Below, piece after piece: positions 10,001-21,405 of a stretch of 64,000 bases of DNA. Location of the stretch: positions 3,493,501 through 3,557,500 of the forward strand of contig NZ_CP060296.1 of NCBI RefSeq assembly GCF_014303735.1, given 5' to 3'. The notes beneath the pieces are model-generated. The model made no database searches. It worked only from the letters and a program-made list of their open reading frames with translations, and was not told the origin of the DNA. Every line of letters starts with the position of its first letter. Positions within the stretch are counted from its first letter, which is position 1. A program made the position numbers and the translations under genes. Source of the DNA: Variovorax sp. PAMC28562. Its GTDB lineage: Bacteria > Pseudomonadota > Gammaproteobacteria > Burkholderiales > Burkholderiaceae_C.

Positions 10001-10602
10001 TGGCAGCACTCGACGAGCTGGCGACGGCCAGCGAGCGCAAGATTTTTCTCGATGCGCAATCGGCCGACCTGAACGAAGCCATCGGCACGCTCGAAGATGC
10101 GATTCGCAAGATCGATGGCGAGACGCGTGAACTGCTCGGCGGTACCTTCAAGATCGTCAACGAGCACTTCGGCCGCATGTTTCCCGAGCTGTTTGGCGGC
10201 GGTAACGCGCGCCTCGTGATGACCGGCGACGAGATCCTGGATGCAGGCGTGCAGGTGCTGGCGCAGCCGCCAGGCAAGAAGAACCAGACCATCCATTTGT
10301 TGTCGGGCGGCGAGAAAGCGCTGACAGCGATCGCGCTGGTTTTTGCGATCTTCCAGCTCAACCCGGCGCCGTTTTGCCTGCTGGACGAAGTCGATGCACC
10401 GCTCGACGACGCCAACACCGAGCGCTATGCCAAACTCGTTACCGCCATGAGCCGCGAGACCCAGTTCCTCTTCATCAGCCACAACAAGATCGCCATGGAA
10501 ATGGCTGAGCAACTGATCGGGGTGACCATGCAGGAGCAGGGCGTGTCGCGCATCGTGGCAGTCGATATGGACGCTGCGGTGTCCATGGTCGAAGCGGCTT
10601 GA
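7087..10602 (+). CDS. smc: Chromosome segregation protein SMC
   Basis: A 1171-residue SMC ATPase, the normal length for bacteria, that compacts and segregates chromosomes with ScpA and ScpB. The N-terminal head has Walker A GPNGCGKSN at residues 31-39. A long coiled coil leads to a hinge in the middle (about residues 510-660), a second coiled coil returns, and the C-terminal head carries the ABC signature LSGGEKA (1072-1078) and Walker B with the catalytic pair Asp1100-Glu1101. I chose GTG 7087, which begins VRLNSIKLSGFKSF, since SMC proteins start at that motif; the longer frame runs back through the divergent lipoprotein gene. A zipA-like gene follows after 13 bases. Confidence 0.97.
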   Translation: MRLNSIKLSGFKSFAEPTNFLLPGQLVGVVGPNGCGKSNIMDAVRWVLGESRASELRGESMQDVIFNGTTTRKQASRSSVELVFDNADHRAGGQWAQFTEIAVKRVLTRDGTSSYYINNQPVRRRDVQDVFLGTGLGPRAYAIIGQGTISRIIESKPEELRLFLEEAAGVSKYKERRRETENRLGDTRENLTRVEDILRELNANLERLEKQAEVAARYNQLQGDATRKQHQLWFLKRTESEADQAKVKADAAKAVNDLESRMADLRHIEAELETVRQAHYAAGDQVNQAQGKLYEASGEVGRLEGEIRFVVEGRQRVEQRLVQLREQIGQWGTRRADAAAEIETLADQGVAAEEQAITLAAQLEDHDTRLPELEEAQQRAQAEANAQRATVVQVQQQIQVLAADQRNIEDQSRQLTLRSEKLRTDKNALAAPDDAKLGDLQAQHESAQEAATEADARLQDLQDSVPQLDDDRRTRQQAVNTEGARQADLSARLEALRALQEKVKTDGKLAPWLAKHGLDGMQGLWSRIHIEQGWENALESALRERMGALEVSRLDMVRAFGADAPPAKLAFYSPPSAGVPQGQGALPRLSELLRLNDAGLQALLVEWLHGCYTAQSFEEALALREKLQPGDVVYVKSGHSVSLHSVSFYAQDSEQAGLLARQQEIENLERQLRAQALINEDARTALVRAEAAYADAASRLVTARREAAETQSRAHELQVETLRLSQLAEQTRARSAQLANDLGEVDAQLDELQEKRVTAESRFEELDMQLADSQERHAQLDEYVIEAGRALTAAREQHRSLERQAQEATFSQRTLEARRGELNRAIETAAQQNVALADEEERARAEFGRLSDAAAQAGLQDALSLKLERETSLGATRSQYDDLTLKLRASDERRLTLERELDPLRQRITEFQLKEQAARLGSEQYQQLLADAEADLDAIALSIETDKVRIPGMQAEIDRLHREVAALGAVNLAALDELATASERKIFLDAQSADLNEAIGTLEDAIRKIDGETRELLGGTFKIVNEHFGRMFPELFGGGNARLVMTGDEILDAGVQVLAQPPGKKNQTIHLLSGGEKALTAIALVFAIFQLNPAPFCLLDEVDAPLDDANTERYAKLVTAMSRETQFLFISHNKIAMEMAEQLIGVTMQEQGVSRIVAVDMDAAVSMVEAA

Positions 10603-10615
10603 AAGCGAACAGACC

Positions 10616-13860
<3,245 letters not shown>

Positions 13861-13876
13861 CGCTGGCTTGCGACTG

Positions 13877-13930
13877 GCGCGGATGTAAGGGGCGCGGATG
13901 TGAGTGCCGCGGATGTGAGAGCGCGGATGT
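13877..13930 (+). repeat. Four direct repeats of GCGGATGT
   Basis: The octamer GCGGATGT, usually within GCGCGGATGT, occurs four times at 13877-13886, 13892-13901, 13907-13916 and 13921-13930, with spacings of 15, 15 and 14 bases. The array lies just after ligA and about 100 bases before the first lipoprotein gene. It could be a protein-binding array upstream of that gene or a slippage product; nothing in the sequence decides. Confidence 0.6.
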
Positions 13931-14025
13931 TACGGCTGCTTTACGCAGCGTTACCCAGCTTCACAAAACTCGGGTCAACAACCGCGCAGCGCTCGCGTTG
14001 GAGGATTCTGAACAGGAGAACCCTC

Positions 14026-14289
14026 ATGAAATATCTGCGTTCGATCGCCATGGCTGGAACAGCCGGCACCATGTTGCTTCTCACCGGCTGCGTGGTCGCG
14101 CCTCCGGGCTATTCCGGCTACCAGGGCTACAACGAATACGGGCAGGCGGTTTATGCCCAGCCGGGCCCCGTGGTCGTTCCGGCGCCGGCCATCTCTATCG
14201 GTATCGGGGGCTACTATCGCGGCGGTGGCTACGACCGTGGTTACTACGGCGGCCGGGGCGGGTACTACGGCCATGGCGGCTGGCGCTGA
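14026..14289 (+). CDS. Small Gly/Tyr-rich lipoprotein
   Basis: An 87-residue precursor starting at ATG 14026, with AGGAGA upstream. The signal peptide ends in the lipobox LLLTGC, with Cys at about residue 22. The mature protein is short and built of Pro, Gly and Tyr, ending in repeats of the type YGGRGGYYG, so it is probably unstructured on the envelope surface. The next gene encodes a longer protein of the same style, suggesting duplication. The function is unknown. Confidence 0.75.
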   Translation: MKYLRSIAMAGTAGTMLLLTGCVVAPPGYSGYQGYNEYGQAVYAQPGPVVVPAPAISIGIGGYYRGGGYDRGYYGGRGGYYGHGGWR

Positions 14290-14388
14290 CGCCCCGTTAG
14301 GCTGATCGCACTTTCGATCATCCGCTGATGGCGCCCACACAGCCTGACGACCCGATGGCGCTGCCGTCCGGTGCATGAGGAATTCCTG

Positions 14389-14796
14389 ATGAGAACAAGT
14401 GTTCGTATTGCAGCTGTTTGGGCCGCGGGTATCGCAGGCGCACTGGCTTTGAGCGGTTGTGCCGTCGCTCCGGCCGGCTCCGTGGTGTACACCGACGCGG
14501 GCTATCCGGCCTATTCCGCTCCGTACTCCGCTCCGTATTACGCCGACCCATTTGTCGTCGCGCCGCCGGTGTATCTGGGCCTCTATGGCAACTATGGATA
14601 CTCCGGCTATTACGGCGGTCGCGGTTACTACGGTGGGCGTCCGGGATACTGGAACCGTCCCGGCGCGTATGGCCGGCCGGGCTATGGGCCAAGGCCAGGC
14701 TTCACGCCGCGTCCAGGCTTCGCACCCCGACCCGGTTACGGTGGTGGCCGGCCGGGCTATGGCGGCGGGCGCGGCGGCGGCGGCTTCAGGCGCTGA
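14389..14796 (+). CDS. Pro/Gly/Tyr-rich lipoprotein
   Basis: A 135-residue precursor beginning MRTSVRI. The lipobox is ALSGC with Cys at about residue 24. After a Tyr/Ser/Pro segment the protein ends in repeats PGYG, PRPGF and GGGRG. It resembles the lipoprotein 100 bases upstream in signal, composition and repeat style, so the pair look like paralogues that have diverged in length. No enzymatic motif is present. Peptide deformylase starts 19 bases after its stop. Confidence 0.75.
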   Translation: MRTSVRIAAVWAAGIAGALALSGCAVAPAGSVVYTDAGYPAYSAPYSAPYYADPFVVAPPVYLGLYGNYGYSGYYGGRGYYGGRPGYWNRPGAYGRPGYGPRPGFTPRPGFAPRPGYGGGRPGYGGGRGGGGFRR

Positions 14797-14815
14797 GCCT
14801 CGCGATAATCGCCGC

Positions 14816-15355
14816 ATGGCCACACGCGAAATTTTGAAGATGGGCGACCCTCGTTTGCTGCGCATCGCGCTGCCGGTGAACGCATTCGATACCGACGAGT
14901 TACACCTGTTGGTGCGCGACATGTTCGAGACCATGCACTCGGTGAGTGGCGCCGGCCTGGCCGCGCCGCAGATCGGCGTCGATCAGCAACTGGTGATCTT
15001 CGGCACCGACGCCGTGAATCCACGCTACCCGGACGCGTCGATCGTGCCGCGCACCGTCCTTGTCAATCCCGTCATCACACCGATCGGCGATGAAGAAGAA
15101 GAGGGCTGGGAGGGCTGCCTTTCTGTGCCGGGCTTGCGCGGTGTGGTGCCGCGCTTTGCCAACATCCGCTACACCGGATTCGATCCGTATGGCGACCCAA
15201 TCGACCGCACCGTGAGCGGCTTTCATGCGCGGGTCGTCCAGCACGAGGTCGACCACTTGCTCGGCAAGCTGTACCCGATGCGCGTGCGCGACTTCTCGCG
15301 CTTCGGCTTCACCGAGGTTCTGTTTCCAGGCCTCGATGCAAGCGAAGACGACTGA
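14816..15355 (+). CDS. def: Peptide deformylase
   Basis: A 179-residue metalloenzyme that removes the formyl group from the N-terminal methionine of new proteins. All three family motifs are present: [10 protein letters not shown] near residue 45, EGCLS with metal ligand Cys101, and HEVDH with metal ligands His143 and His147 and catalytic Glu144. ATG 14816 gives the standard length; the longer frame runs back into the lipoprotein gene. Unlike in many bacteria it is not beside fmt here, so this may be one of two deformylase genes in the genome. Confidence 0.95.
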   Translation: MATREILKMGDPRLLRIALPVNAFDTDELHLLVRDMFETMHSVSGAGLAAPQIGVDQQLVIFGTDAVNPRYPDASIVPRTVLVNPVITPIGDEEEEGWEGCLSVPGLRGVVPRFANIRYTGFDPYGDPIDRTVSGFHARVVQHEVDHLLGKLYPMRVRDFSRFGFTEVLFPGLDASEDD

Positions 15356-15373
15356 CTCTGCCAGCGCAGGAGA

Positions 15374-15778
15374 CTAGTTGAAACGGCCGGTGCGGCCGCC
15401 GAGGCTAAACCCGCCTGCGCCCAGAAAACCGACCGCTACCGCCGCCGCCAGGAACATGCCTTGCAACTCGAGTTGCCAGCCGCCTTGCTTGCTCAGCGCG
15501 CTCAGGTCGCCCATGTGCACCAGGTAGATGGCGAACAACATGTTGAGTGCAATGATCCAGGCGGCGGGCCGGGTGAAGAACCCGATGATGATGAGCGCCG
15601 GCGCAATGACTTCGCCGATGTAGACGCCATAAGCAAGCAACGGCGGCAAGCCGTGGGACGTCAGCTGGCTCGAGACGAAACCGACGCCCCCTTTCAGTTT
15701 GGCGATGCCATGCAGCAGGATGAGGATCCCAAGGGCAAGGCGGAGGATCAGTTTGCCGGTGTCATCGCTTCGGGTCAT
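15374..15778 (-). CDS. DoxX-family membrane protein
   Basis: A 134-residue protein with four predicted membrane helices, including an N-terminal LILRLALGILILLHG segment characteristic of DoxX/DoxD-like proteins. Such proteins are found with quinone- or redox-linked functions in many bacteria, but their chemistry is often unknown. It is convergent with def (18 bases apart) and divergent from the amino-acid transporter genes. The family is well supported; the role is not. Confidence 0.85.
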   Translation of the reverse strand: MTRSDDTGKLILRLALGILILLHGIAKLKGGVGFVSSQLTSHGLPPLLAYGVYIGEVIAPALIIIGFFTRPAAWIIALNMLFAIYLVHMGDLSALSKQGGWQLELQGMFLAAAVAVGFLGAGGFSLGGRTGRFN

Positions 15779-15892
15779 TGGGTTTCTCCGTTATCAGGTT
15801 GAGGTGCGAGGATGTTAATGAACTGTGGGGCGCATCCTGCGTACACTGCCAAAAATCGTTCTACGCACTTTTAGGCACTGAATCACAACACC

Positions 15893-16936
15893 ATGAAAAG
15901 CATTCGTCCGACGCTCGTATCGGCTGCCGCTGCAGCCCTTTCAATCCTTGCGCTTGGCACTTCGGTGTCGGCTTTTGCCGGCAAGACGCTCGATGCGGTC
16001 AAGCAGCGCGGCACCGTCAAATGCGGCGTCACCAACGGCGTCGCCGGTTTCTCCGCACCTGACACGCAAGGCAACTGGTCGGGCCTCGACGTCGACAGCT
16101 GCCGCGCCATTGCGGCGGCGGTGCTGGGTGATCCCAAGAAGGTCGACTTCGTGCCGCTCAATTCGCAGCAGCGCTTTTCCGCCCTGCAGGCCGGCGAGGT
16201 CGACATCCTGGCGCGCAACACGACATGGAACCTGACGCGCGATGCCTCGCTCGGCTTCAACTTCACGACGATCAACTACTACGACGGCCAGGGCTTCCTG
16301 GTGCCGAAGAAGATCAAGGTGACGAGCGCCAAGCAACTCAAGGGCGCGACCGTCTGCACGCAGTCGGGCACCACCAACGAGAAGAACGTGTCGGACTGGT
16401 TCAAGGCGCAGAACATCCCGATCAAGACCGTCGTGTTCGAAAGCTTCGAGGCCTCGTTCAAGGCCTTCTTCGCGGGCCGTTGCCAGGCCTTCACGACCGA
16501 TGCCTCGGCCCTTGCCGGCCTGCGAAACAAGGAGGCACCCAATGCCGACGACTACCTGATCCTGCCGGAGCTGATCTCCAAGGAACCGCTCGCGCCACTG
16601 GTGCGCCGTGGCGACGACGAGTGGTTCGCCATCGCCAAGTGGGTGCCTAACGCGCTCATCGAGGCGGAGGAGGTCGGCATCACGCAGGCCAACATCGACA
16701 CCCTCAAGACCGACAGCAAAGACCCGGCGCAACAACGGCTGCTCGGCACCAGCGACGACCTCGGCAAGCTGCTCGGGCTCGACAAAGACTGGTCGTACCG
16801 CGCCATCAAGGCGGTCGGCAATTACGGTGAAATCTTCGAACGCAACGTCGGACCCAAGTCGGTGTTGAAGCTGCCGCGCGGCGTCAACAACCTGTGGAGC
16901 AAGGGCGGCCTGATGTACGCCCCTCCTGTCCGGTGA
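15893..16936 (+). CDS. aapJ: Polar amino-acid ABC transporter, periplasmic binding protein
   Basis: A 347-residue precursor with a signal peptide of about 26 residues ending near ASAFAG. The mature part has the type II solute-binding fold of the family 3 (AapJ/BztA) proteins, with KQRGTVKCGV at its start and the CTQSGTTNEKNVSDWF block in the hinge region. AapJ captures L-amino acids with broad specificity. Its TGA overlaps the GTG start of the first permease, giving a tight three-gene operon with aapQ and aapM. Substrate range is inferred from the family. Confidence 0.9.
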   Translation: MKSIRPTLVSAAAAALSILALGTSVSAFAGKTLDAVKQRGTVKCGVTNGVAGFSAPDTQGNWSGLDVDSCRAIAAAVLGDPKKVDFVPLNSQQRFSALQAGEVDILARNTTWNLTRDASLGFNFTTINYYDGQGFLVPKKIKVTSAKQLKGATVCTQSGTTNEKNVSDWFKAQNIPIKTVVFESFEASFKAFFAGRCQAFTTDASALAGLRNKEAPNADDYLILPELISKEPLAPLVRRGDDEWFAIAKWVPNALIEAEEVGITQANIDTLKTDSKDPAQQRLLGTSDDLGKLLGLDKDWSYRAIKAVGNYGEIFERNVGPKSVLKLPRGVNNLWSKGGLMYAPPVR

Positions 16937-17925
16937 AGGGGGCGGCGTCCGGCCGCTGGATCGCCTGGGTCGTTCAGGCCCTGCTGCTCGCCGCCATCGC
17001 GGGCGGTGCCGTCTGGCTGGTGTTGCATGCGCTGGGTGTTTTGCGCGCACGCGGCGTGCAGTCGGGCTTCGATTTTTTGCTCGACCCGGCCGGCTTCGGC
17101 ATCGGTGAGGGCTGGCTCGATTTCGAGGCGGGGCAACCCTACTGGCGCGCTTTTCTGGCGGGCCTGATCAACACGCTGCGCGCCGCGGTGCCGGCCTCGA
17201 TCCTGGCCGTCGTGTTCGGCACGTTGATCGGCATCGGCCGGCTCGCGCCGCACGTGCTGGTGCGCGGCATCTGCGGTGCGTACGTGCAGACGCTGCGCAA
17301 CATCCCGCTCCTCGTACAGATGCTGATGCTGTACTTCGCACTCACGCAGCTGCTGCCCGATTCGACCGAAGCCATCGAGCTGGTGCGCGGCGTGTGGCTC
17401 AGCAAGGACGGCCTGACGATCCCGTGGCCGGTGCGCGAGGCCGGCGCCTGGTGGCCGTCGCATTTCGATTGGCCCGAGCGCAGCAGTTTCAACGTGACTG
17501 GCGGTGCGGCACTCAGCCCGGAATACCTCACGGTGGTGATCGGGCTCGCGGCGTACACGGCTGCGTTCGTCGCGGAGATCGTGCGGGCCGGCATCGGTTC
17601 GGTCTCGCAAGGTCAAAAGCTCGCTGCGCAGGCGCTCGGCCTCACGCCGCTGCAGCAACTTCGCATCGTCGTGTTGCCGCAGGCGCTGCGGGTGATCGTG
17701 CCGTCGCTCACCAACCAATTGCTGAGCCTGACGAAGAACTCGTCGCTGGCGGTGGCGGTCGGTTATCCGGAACTGATGTCGATCGCCAACACATCCTTCA
17801 ACTCGACCGGCCGCACCTTCGAATGCATCGCCATCATCATGGCGGTCTACCTGGCGTTGTCGTTGTCGATCTCGGGCGCGATGAATTTTTACAACGCGCG
17901 GGTTGCGTTGCGGGGGTGGCAATGA
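16933..17925 (+). CDS. aapQ: Amino-acid ABC transporter permease 1
   Basis: A 330-residue inner-membrane permease. GTG 16933 overlaps the stop of aapJ (GTGA) and places the first helix at the N-terminus. The C-terminal half carries the EAA-type loop (QGQKLAAQALGLTPLQQLR) that contacts the ATPase, followed by SLTNQLLSLTKNSSLA, typical of polar amino-acid permeases. A hydrophilic insert in the middle is typical of AapQ/BztB. It pairs with the next gene to form the channel, and its stop overlaps that gene's ATG. Confidence 0.9.
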   Translation: MKGAASGRWIAWVVQALLLAAIAGGAVWLVLHALGVLRARGVQSGFDFLLDPAGFGIGEGWLDFEAGQPYWRAFLAGLINTLRAAVPASILAVVFGTLIGIGRLAPHVLVRGICGAYVQTLRNIPLLVQMLMLYFALTQLLPDSTEAIELVRGVWLSKDGLTIPWPVREAGAWWPSHFDWPERSSFNVTGGAALSPEYLTVVIGLAAYTAAFVAEIVRAGIGSVSQGQKLAAQALGLTPLQQLRIVVLPQALRVIVPSLTNQLLSLTKNSSLAVAVGYPELMSIANTSFNSTGRTFECIAIIMAVYLALSLSISGAMNFYNARVALRGWQ

Positions 17926-18971
17926 ACGACCGGATCGCCTGGCGCAGCGAACTGTTCGGCTCGCCGGTGCGAAGCGTGTTCACGGTCGTGCTGCTGGCGT
18001 TGTTCGCATGGGTCGGCGTATACGTGTTCGACTGGGCCGTGTTGCACGCGGTGTTCCGACCCGACGCCGAGGCCTGTCGAGCGGCCGGCCATCACGGTGC
18101 CTGCTGGGGCGTGATCGCCGAAAAATGGCGCCCCATTCTGTTCGGCCGCTATCCATACGAAGACCAGTGGCGTCCCGCTGTCGCAGTCATCGTGCTGACC
18201 GCGACGACGCTGCTGAGTGCCTGGCCGCGCAGCTGGCGCCTGTGGCTGCTGCCGCTGTGGGTCGTCACGCTGGTGGTTTTCGTGGTGCTGATGCGCGGTG
18301 ACTGGCTCGGCCTTGTCTACGTGCCGACCAGCCGCTGGGGTGGCCTTCCGCTCACCATCAGCCTGGCGGTGGTCAGTCTGGCGCTGGCCTTTCCGCTGGC
18401 GTTGCTGCTGGCTTTGGGGCGCCGCTCCCAATGGCCGGTGGTGCGTACGCTGAGCGCCACGTACATCGAACTGGTGCGCGGCGTGCCGTTGATCTCGGTG
18501 CTGTTCATGGCGTCGTTTTTGCTGCCGCTGCTGTGGCCTGCTGGATGGCAGCCCGACGTTCTGGTGCGCGTGCTGGCGGGCCTGGCGTTGTTCGTCGCCG
18601 CCTACCTGGCGGAGATCATCCGTGGCGGACTGCAGGCCGTGCCGCGCGGGCAGACGGATGTCGCGATGGCGCTGGGCTTCGGCCGCTGGCCGGTACAGCG
18701 CGACATCATCTTGCCGCAAGCGTTGCGGCTGGTCGTGCCCGCTCTGACCAACAACGTGGTCGGTACGTTAAAGGACACTTCCCTCGTAACCATCGTCGGC
18801 TTGTTCGAACTGACCGGCGCGCTGGGCCTGGCGCTCGGCGGTGACACGACCTGGCGGCCGTTCTACCTCGAAGGCTACCTGTTCCTTGCCGCGGTCTACT
18901 GGGTGCTGTGCTTCAGCCTGTCGCGCTACAGCGCGTGGCTGGAACGCCGGCTGTCGACGGGGCGCGACTGA
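17922..18971 (+). CDS. aapM: Amino-acid ABC transporter permease 2
   Basis: A 349-residue inner-membrane permease starting at an ATGA overlap with aapQ. The N-terminal half has extra helices and a periplasmic segment with two Cys, as usual for AapM/BztC. The C-terminal half has the EAA loop (RGQTDVAMALGFGRWPVQRD) and LTNNVVGTLKDTSLVTIVG. An ATPase gene (aapP) normally follows but here the next gene is pgm on the opposite strand. The ATPase must therefore be encoded elsewhere, or the importer borrows one. Confidence 0.9.
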   Translation: MNDRIAWRSELFGSPVRSVFTVVLLALFAWVGVYVFDWAVLHAVFRPDAEACRAAGHHGACWGVIAEKWRPILFGRYPYEDQWRPAVAVIVLTATTLLSAWPRSWRLWLLPLWVVTLVVFVVLMRGDWLGLVYVPTSRWGGLPLTISLAVVSLALAFPLALLLALGRRSQWPVVRTLSATYIELVRGVPLISVLFMASFLLPLLWPAGWQPDVLVRVLAGLALFVAAYLAEIIRGGLQAVPRGQTDVAMALGFGRWPVQRDIILPQALRLVVPALTNNVVGTLKDTSLVTIVGLFELTGALGLALGGDTTWRPFYLEGYLFLAAVYWVLCFSLSRYSAWLERRLSTGRD

Positions 18972-18979
18972 CGCGCCAG

Positions 18980-18994
18980 GCGCAGTGTCTGCGC
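18980..18994. terminator. Possible bidirectional hairpin between aapM and pgm
   Basis: GCGCAG and CTGCGC form a perfect 6-base stem with a 3-base loop in the 42-base gap between two convergent genes. There is no T-run, so termination by this hairpin alone is uncertain. Confidence 0.35.
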
Positions 18995-19013
18995 GGCGTC
19001 CGATTCGGTCTGT

Positions 19014-20675
19014 TCAGTCGCCCAGCGCCTGGTCCACCACCGTCTGCGCCTCACCCAGAATCCGCTGCAGATGCGCTTCACCCAGGAAGCTCTCGCCGTA
19101 GATCTTGTAGATGTTCTCGGTGCCCGAAGGCCGTGCCGCGAACCAGCCGTTCTCGGTCATGACCTTGACGCCGCCCAACGCTGCGCCGTTGCCCGGTGCG
19201 TTGCTCAAGACGTTCACGACTTTTTCCCCGGCCAGTTGCGTGGAGGTGATCTGCGCTGGCGACAACGTCGACAGGCGCTTCTTTTGCGCCGGCGTGGCGG
19301 CCGCATCGACTCGATCAGACACCGGCTTGCCGAGCGCGGCGGTCAACTCGGCATAGCGCTCGCCCGGGTCGCGCCCGGTCTGCGCCTTGATCTCGCCAGA
19401 GAGCAGGGCGGCAATGAGTCCGTCCTTGTCGGTCGTCCAGACCGCGCCATCGCGACGCAGAAAGGTCGCGCCGGCGCTCTCTTCGCCGCCGAAGCCGAGC
19501 GAACCGTCGACCAGTCCGTCGACGAACCACTTGAAGCCGACCGGCACCTCGTACACCTTGCGGCCCACGCTCGCAGCCACGCGGTCGATCATGCTGCTGC
19601 TGACCAGCGTCTTGCCGACGGACGCCGATGCCGACCAGTGCGGGCGGTGCGTGAAGAGGTAATCGACCATCACCGCCAGGTAACTGTTCGGCTGCATCAA
19701 GCCCGACGTGCGCGTGACGATGCCGTGACGGTCGTGGTCGGTGTCGCAGGCGAAGATGATCGGAAAGCGCTCCTTGTGTTCGACCAGGCCGTGCATCGCG
19801 TAGGGCGACGACGGATCCATGCGGATGCGCCCGTCCCAGTCGAGCGACATGAAGCGGAAGGTCGGATCGACCTCGGGATTGAGCACCGTCAACTTGAGCT
19901 TGTAGCGCTCGCCGATGGCGGCCCAGTAGTTCACGCCGGCGCCGCCGAGCGGGTCGACGCCCATCTCGACCTCGGCACCCCGGATGGCGTCCATGTCGAT
20001 CACGCTGGCGAGGTCTTCGACGTAATTGTTCAAGAAGTCATGGCGATGCGTGGTCGATGCTTTCAGCGCCTGCGCCAGTGGCATCCGCTTCACGCCGGCA
20101 AGACCATTGGCCAACATTGCATTGGCGGCGGCCTCGACTGCCGACGTGATGTCGGTGCCGGCCGGTCCCCCGTTCGGCGGGTTGTATTTGAAGCCACCAC
20201 TCTCGGGCGGATTGTGCGAGGGCGACACCACGATGCCGTCGGCCAGCCCGCTGCCTGGACCGATTTTTCGACCGCGGTTGTACACCAGGATGGCGTGCGA
20301 CACCGCCGGCGTCGGCGTGTACTCGTCGTCTTTCGACAGCATCAGCTCGACGCCGTTCGCGGCCAGCACTTCCACCGCACTGGCGAACGCCGGCGTCGAC
20401 AGCGCATGCGTGTCGATGCCGAGAAACAAAGGGCCGTCGATGCCCTTTTGCTTCCGAAAGTCGCAGATGGCCTGCGTGATCGCAAGCACATGCCACTCGT
20501 TGAACGAGTCGTCGAAAGACGAGCCGCGATGGCCCGAAGTACCGAAGGCCACGCGCTGCGCCGCCACCGACGTATCGGGACGGCCGCTGTAGTAGGCCGA
20601 GATGAGCCGCGGCACATTGACCAGCGATGCGTACGGTGCCGGCTGGCCGGCGAGGGGGCTGATCTTCTGGCTCAT
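19014..20675 (-). CDS. pgm: Phosphoglucomutase (alpha-D-glucose specific)
   Basis: A 553-residue enzyme that interconverts glucose 1-phosphate and glucose 6-phosphate, linking glycogen and cell-surface sugar synthesis to central metabolism. The phosphoserine loop is TSGHRG (Ser47), the metal loop DTDHDRHG lies in the middle, and the C-terminal [15 protein letters not shown] segment binds the phosphate. Start ATG 20675 gives the usual length. The ribosome binding site GGAGAC lies in the second copy of a 12-base tandem duplication. It is cotranscribed with the HAD hydrolase gene 13 bases upstream. Confidence 0.96.
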   Translation of the reverse strand: MSQKISPLAGQPAPYASLVNVPRLISAYYSGRPDTSVAAQRVAFGTSGHRGSSFDDSFNEWHVLAITQAICDFRKQKGIDGPLFLGIDTHALSTPAFASAVEVLAANGVELMLSKDDEYTPTPAVSHAILVYNRGRKIGPGSGLADGIVVSPSHNPPESGGFKYNPPNGGPAGTDITSAVEAAANAMLANGLAGVKRMPLAQALKASTTHRHDFLNNYVEDLASVIDMDAIRGAEVEMGVDPLGGAGVNYWAAIGERYKLKLTVLNPEVDPTFRFMSLDWDGRIRMDPSSPYAMHGLVEHKERFPIIFACDTDHDRHGIVTRTSGLMQPNSYLAVMVDYLFTHRPHWSASASVGKTLVSSSMIDRVAASVGRKVYEVPVGFKWFVDGLVDGSLGFGGEESAGATFLRRDGAVWTTDKDGLIAALLSGEIKAQTGRDPGERYAELTAALGKPVSDRVDAAATPAQKKRLSTLSPAQITSTQLAGEKVVNVLSNAPGNGAALGGVKVMTENGWFAARPSGTENIYKIYGESFLGEAHLQRILGEAQTVVDQALGD

Positions 20676-20699
20676 GTCATGTCTCCGGTCATGTCTCCG
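20676..20699 (-). repeat. 12-base tandem duplication at the HAD/pgm junction
   Basis: GTCATGTCTCCG (plus-strand reading) occurs twice in tandem. On the coding strand each copy reads CGGAGACATGAC. The first encodes the last codons and stop of the HAD gene, and the second supplies the GGAGAC ribosome binding site of pgm. It looks like a small duplication that created or doubled the translation signal. Confidence 0.7.
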
Positions 20700-21375
20700 G
20701 CAAAGCCGGCCACTGGTAGTCGACGAGATCGCCGATGCGCTCGACGGTGATGTCGGCGGGCGCATAGGCGGCAATGGCTTGCGTGTCGAGCGCGTAATGG
20801 CCCTGGCGCACGAAAACGGTGGTCAGGCGCGCACCCCAAACGGCCTTCATGGCCGACAGGATGCGCAGCTTGTCGTCGATCATCACGTAGTGCCGGGCTG
20901 GGTAGGCCGCGGCGATGGCGTCCAGCATCTGCTCTTTGTGCACGTAGATCAGGACGCGGCCTTCGACGGCGTCCCAGAGCGCAGCCTGTTGCACTTTGCG
21001 CGGTTGAAAGACGACATCGCCGTCCGACACGATGACGACGGGGCCGCGTTGCCGAAGCGCCTTCAGCGCATCCAGTGCGCCCGGATACACACGGTCGGCA
21101 AAGGGATAGTCGATCAGGTAGCCGGACATCAGCAGCATGCGCGAGTCCTTCATGCCACGCAGGCTCTCGTCGTTGCGATAGTGCTGCAGCGCGCCGAGGT
21201 AATCGACGTAGCCAAGCTCGGTACGCAGCCTTTCCAGCGTTTGCCAGTAACGATCGGCGCTGGCCATGCCGAAGGCTTCTTCGAGATGTTGCCGCAGGTC
21301 GGCAATGATCCGGTCGTTGTCGAGCAGTGTGTTGTCGACATCGATGAGGTAGACGGTGTCGGTGGGCTCGGTCAT
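20689..21375 (-). CDS. HAD-family hydrolase
   Basis: A 228-residue protein of the haloacid dehalogenase superfamily. Motif I is DVDNT with nucleophile Asp12 and acid/base Asp14, motif II is the VSDGD segment in the middle, and a later Asp pair (MIDDK) is motif III. Most relatives are phosphatases of small phosphorylated metabolites. Its substrate is unknown; adjacency to pgm hints at a sugar phosphate but does not prove it. Confidence 0.88.
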   Translation of the reverse strand: MTEPTDTVYLIDVDNTLLDNDRIIADLRQHLEEAFGMASADRYWQTLERLRTELGYVDYLGALQHYRNDESLRGMKDSRMLLMSGYLIDYPFADRVYPGALDALKALRQRGPVVIVSDGDVVFQPRKVQQAALWDAVEGRVLIYVHKEQMLDAIAAAYPARHYVMIDDKLRILSAMKAVWGARLTTVFVRQGHYALDTQAIAAYAPADITVERIGDLVDYQWPALPET

Positions 21376-21405
21376 CGAGAAAACTCCGGAATGTTCGGTG
21401 GCTGA

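Noticed and set aside
19071..20750. 559-codon plus-strand frame antisense to pgm
   Set aside because: Shadow of pgm.
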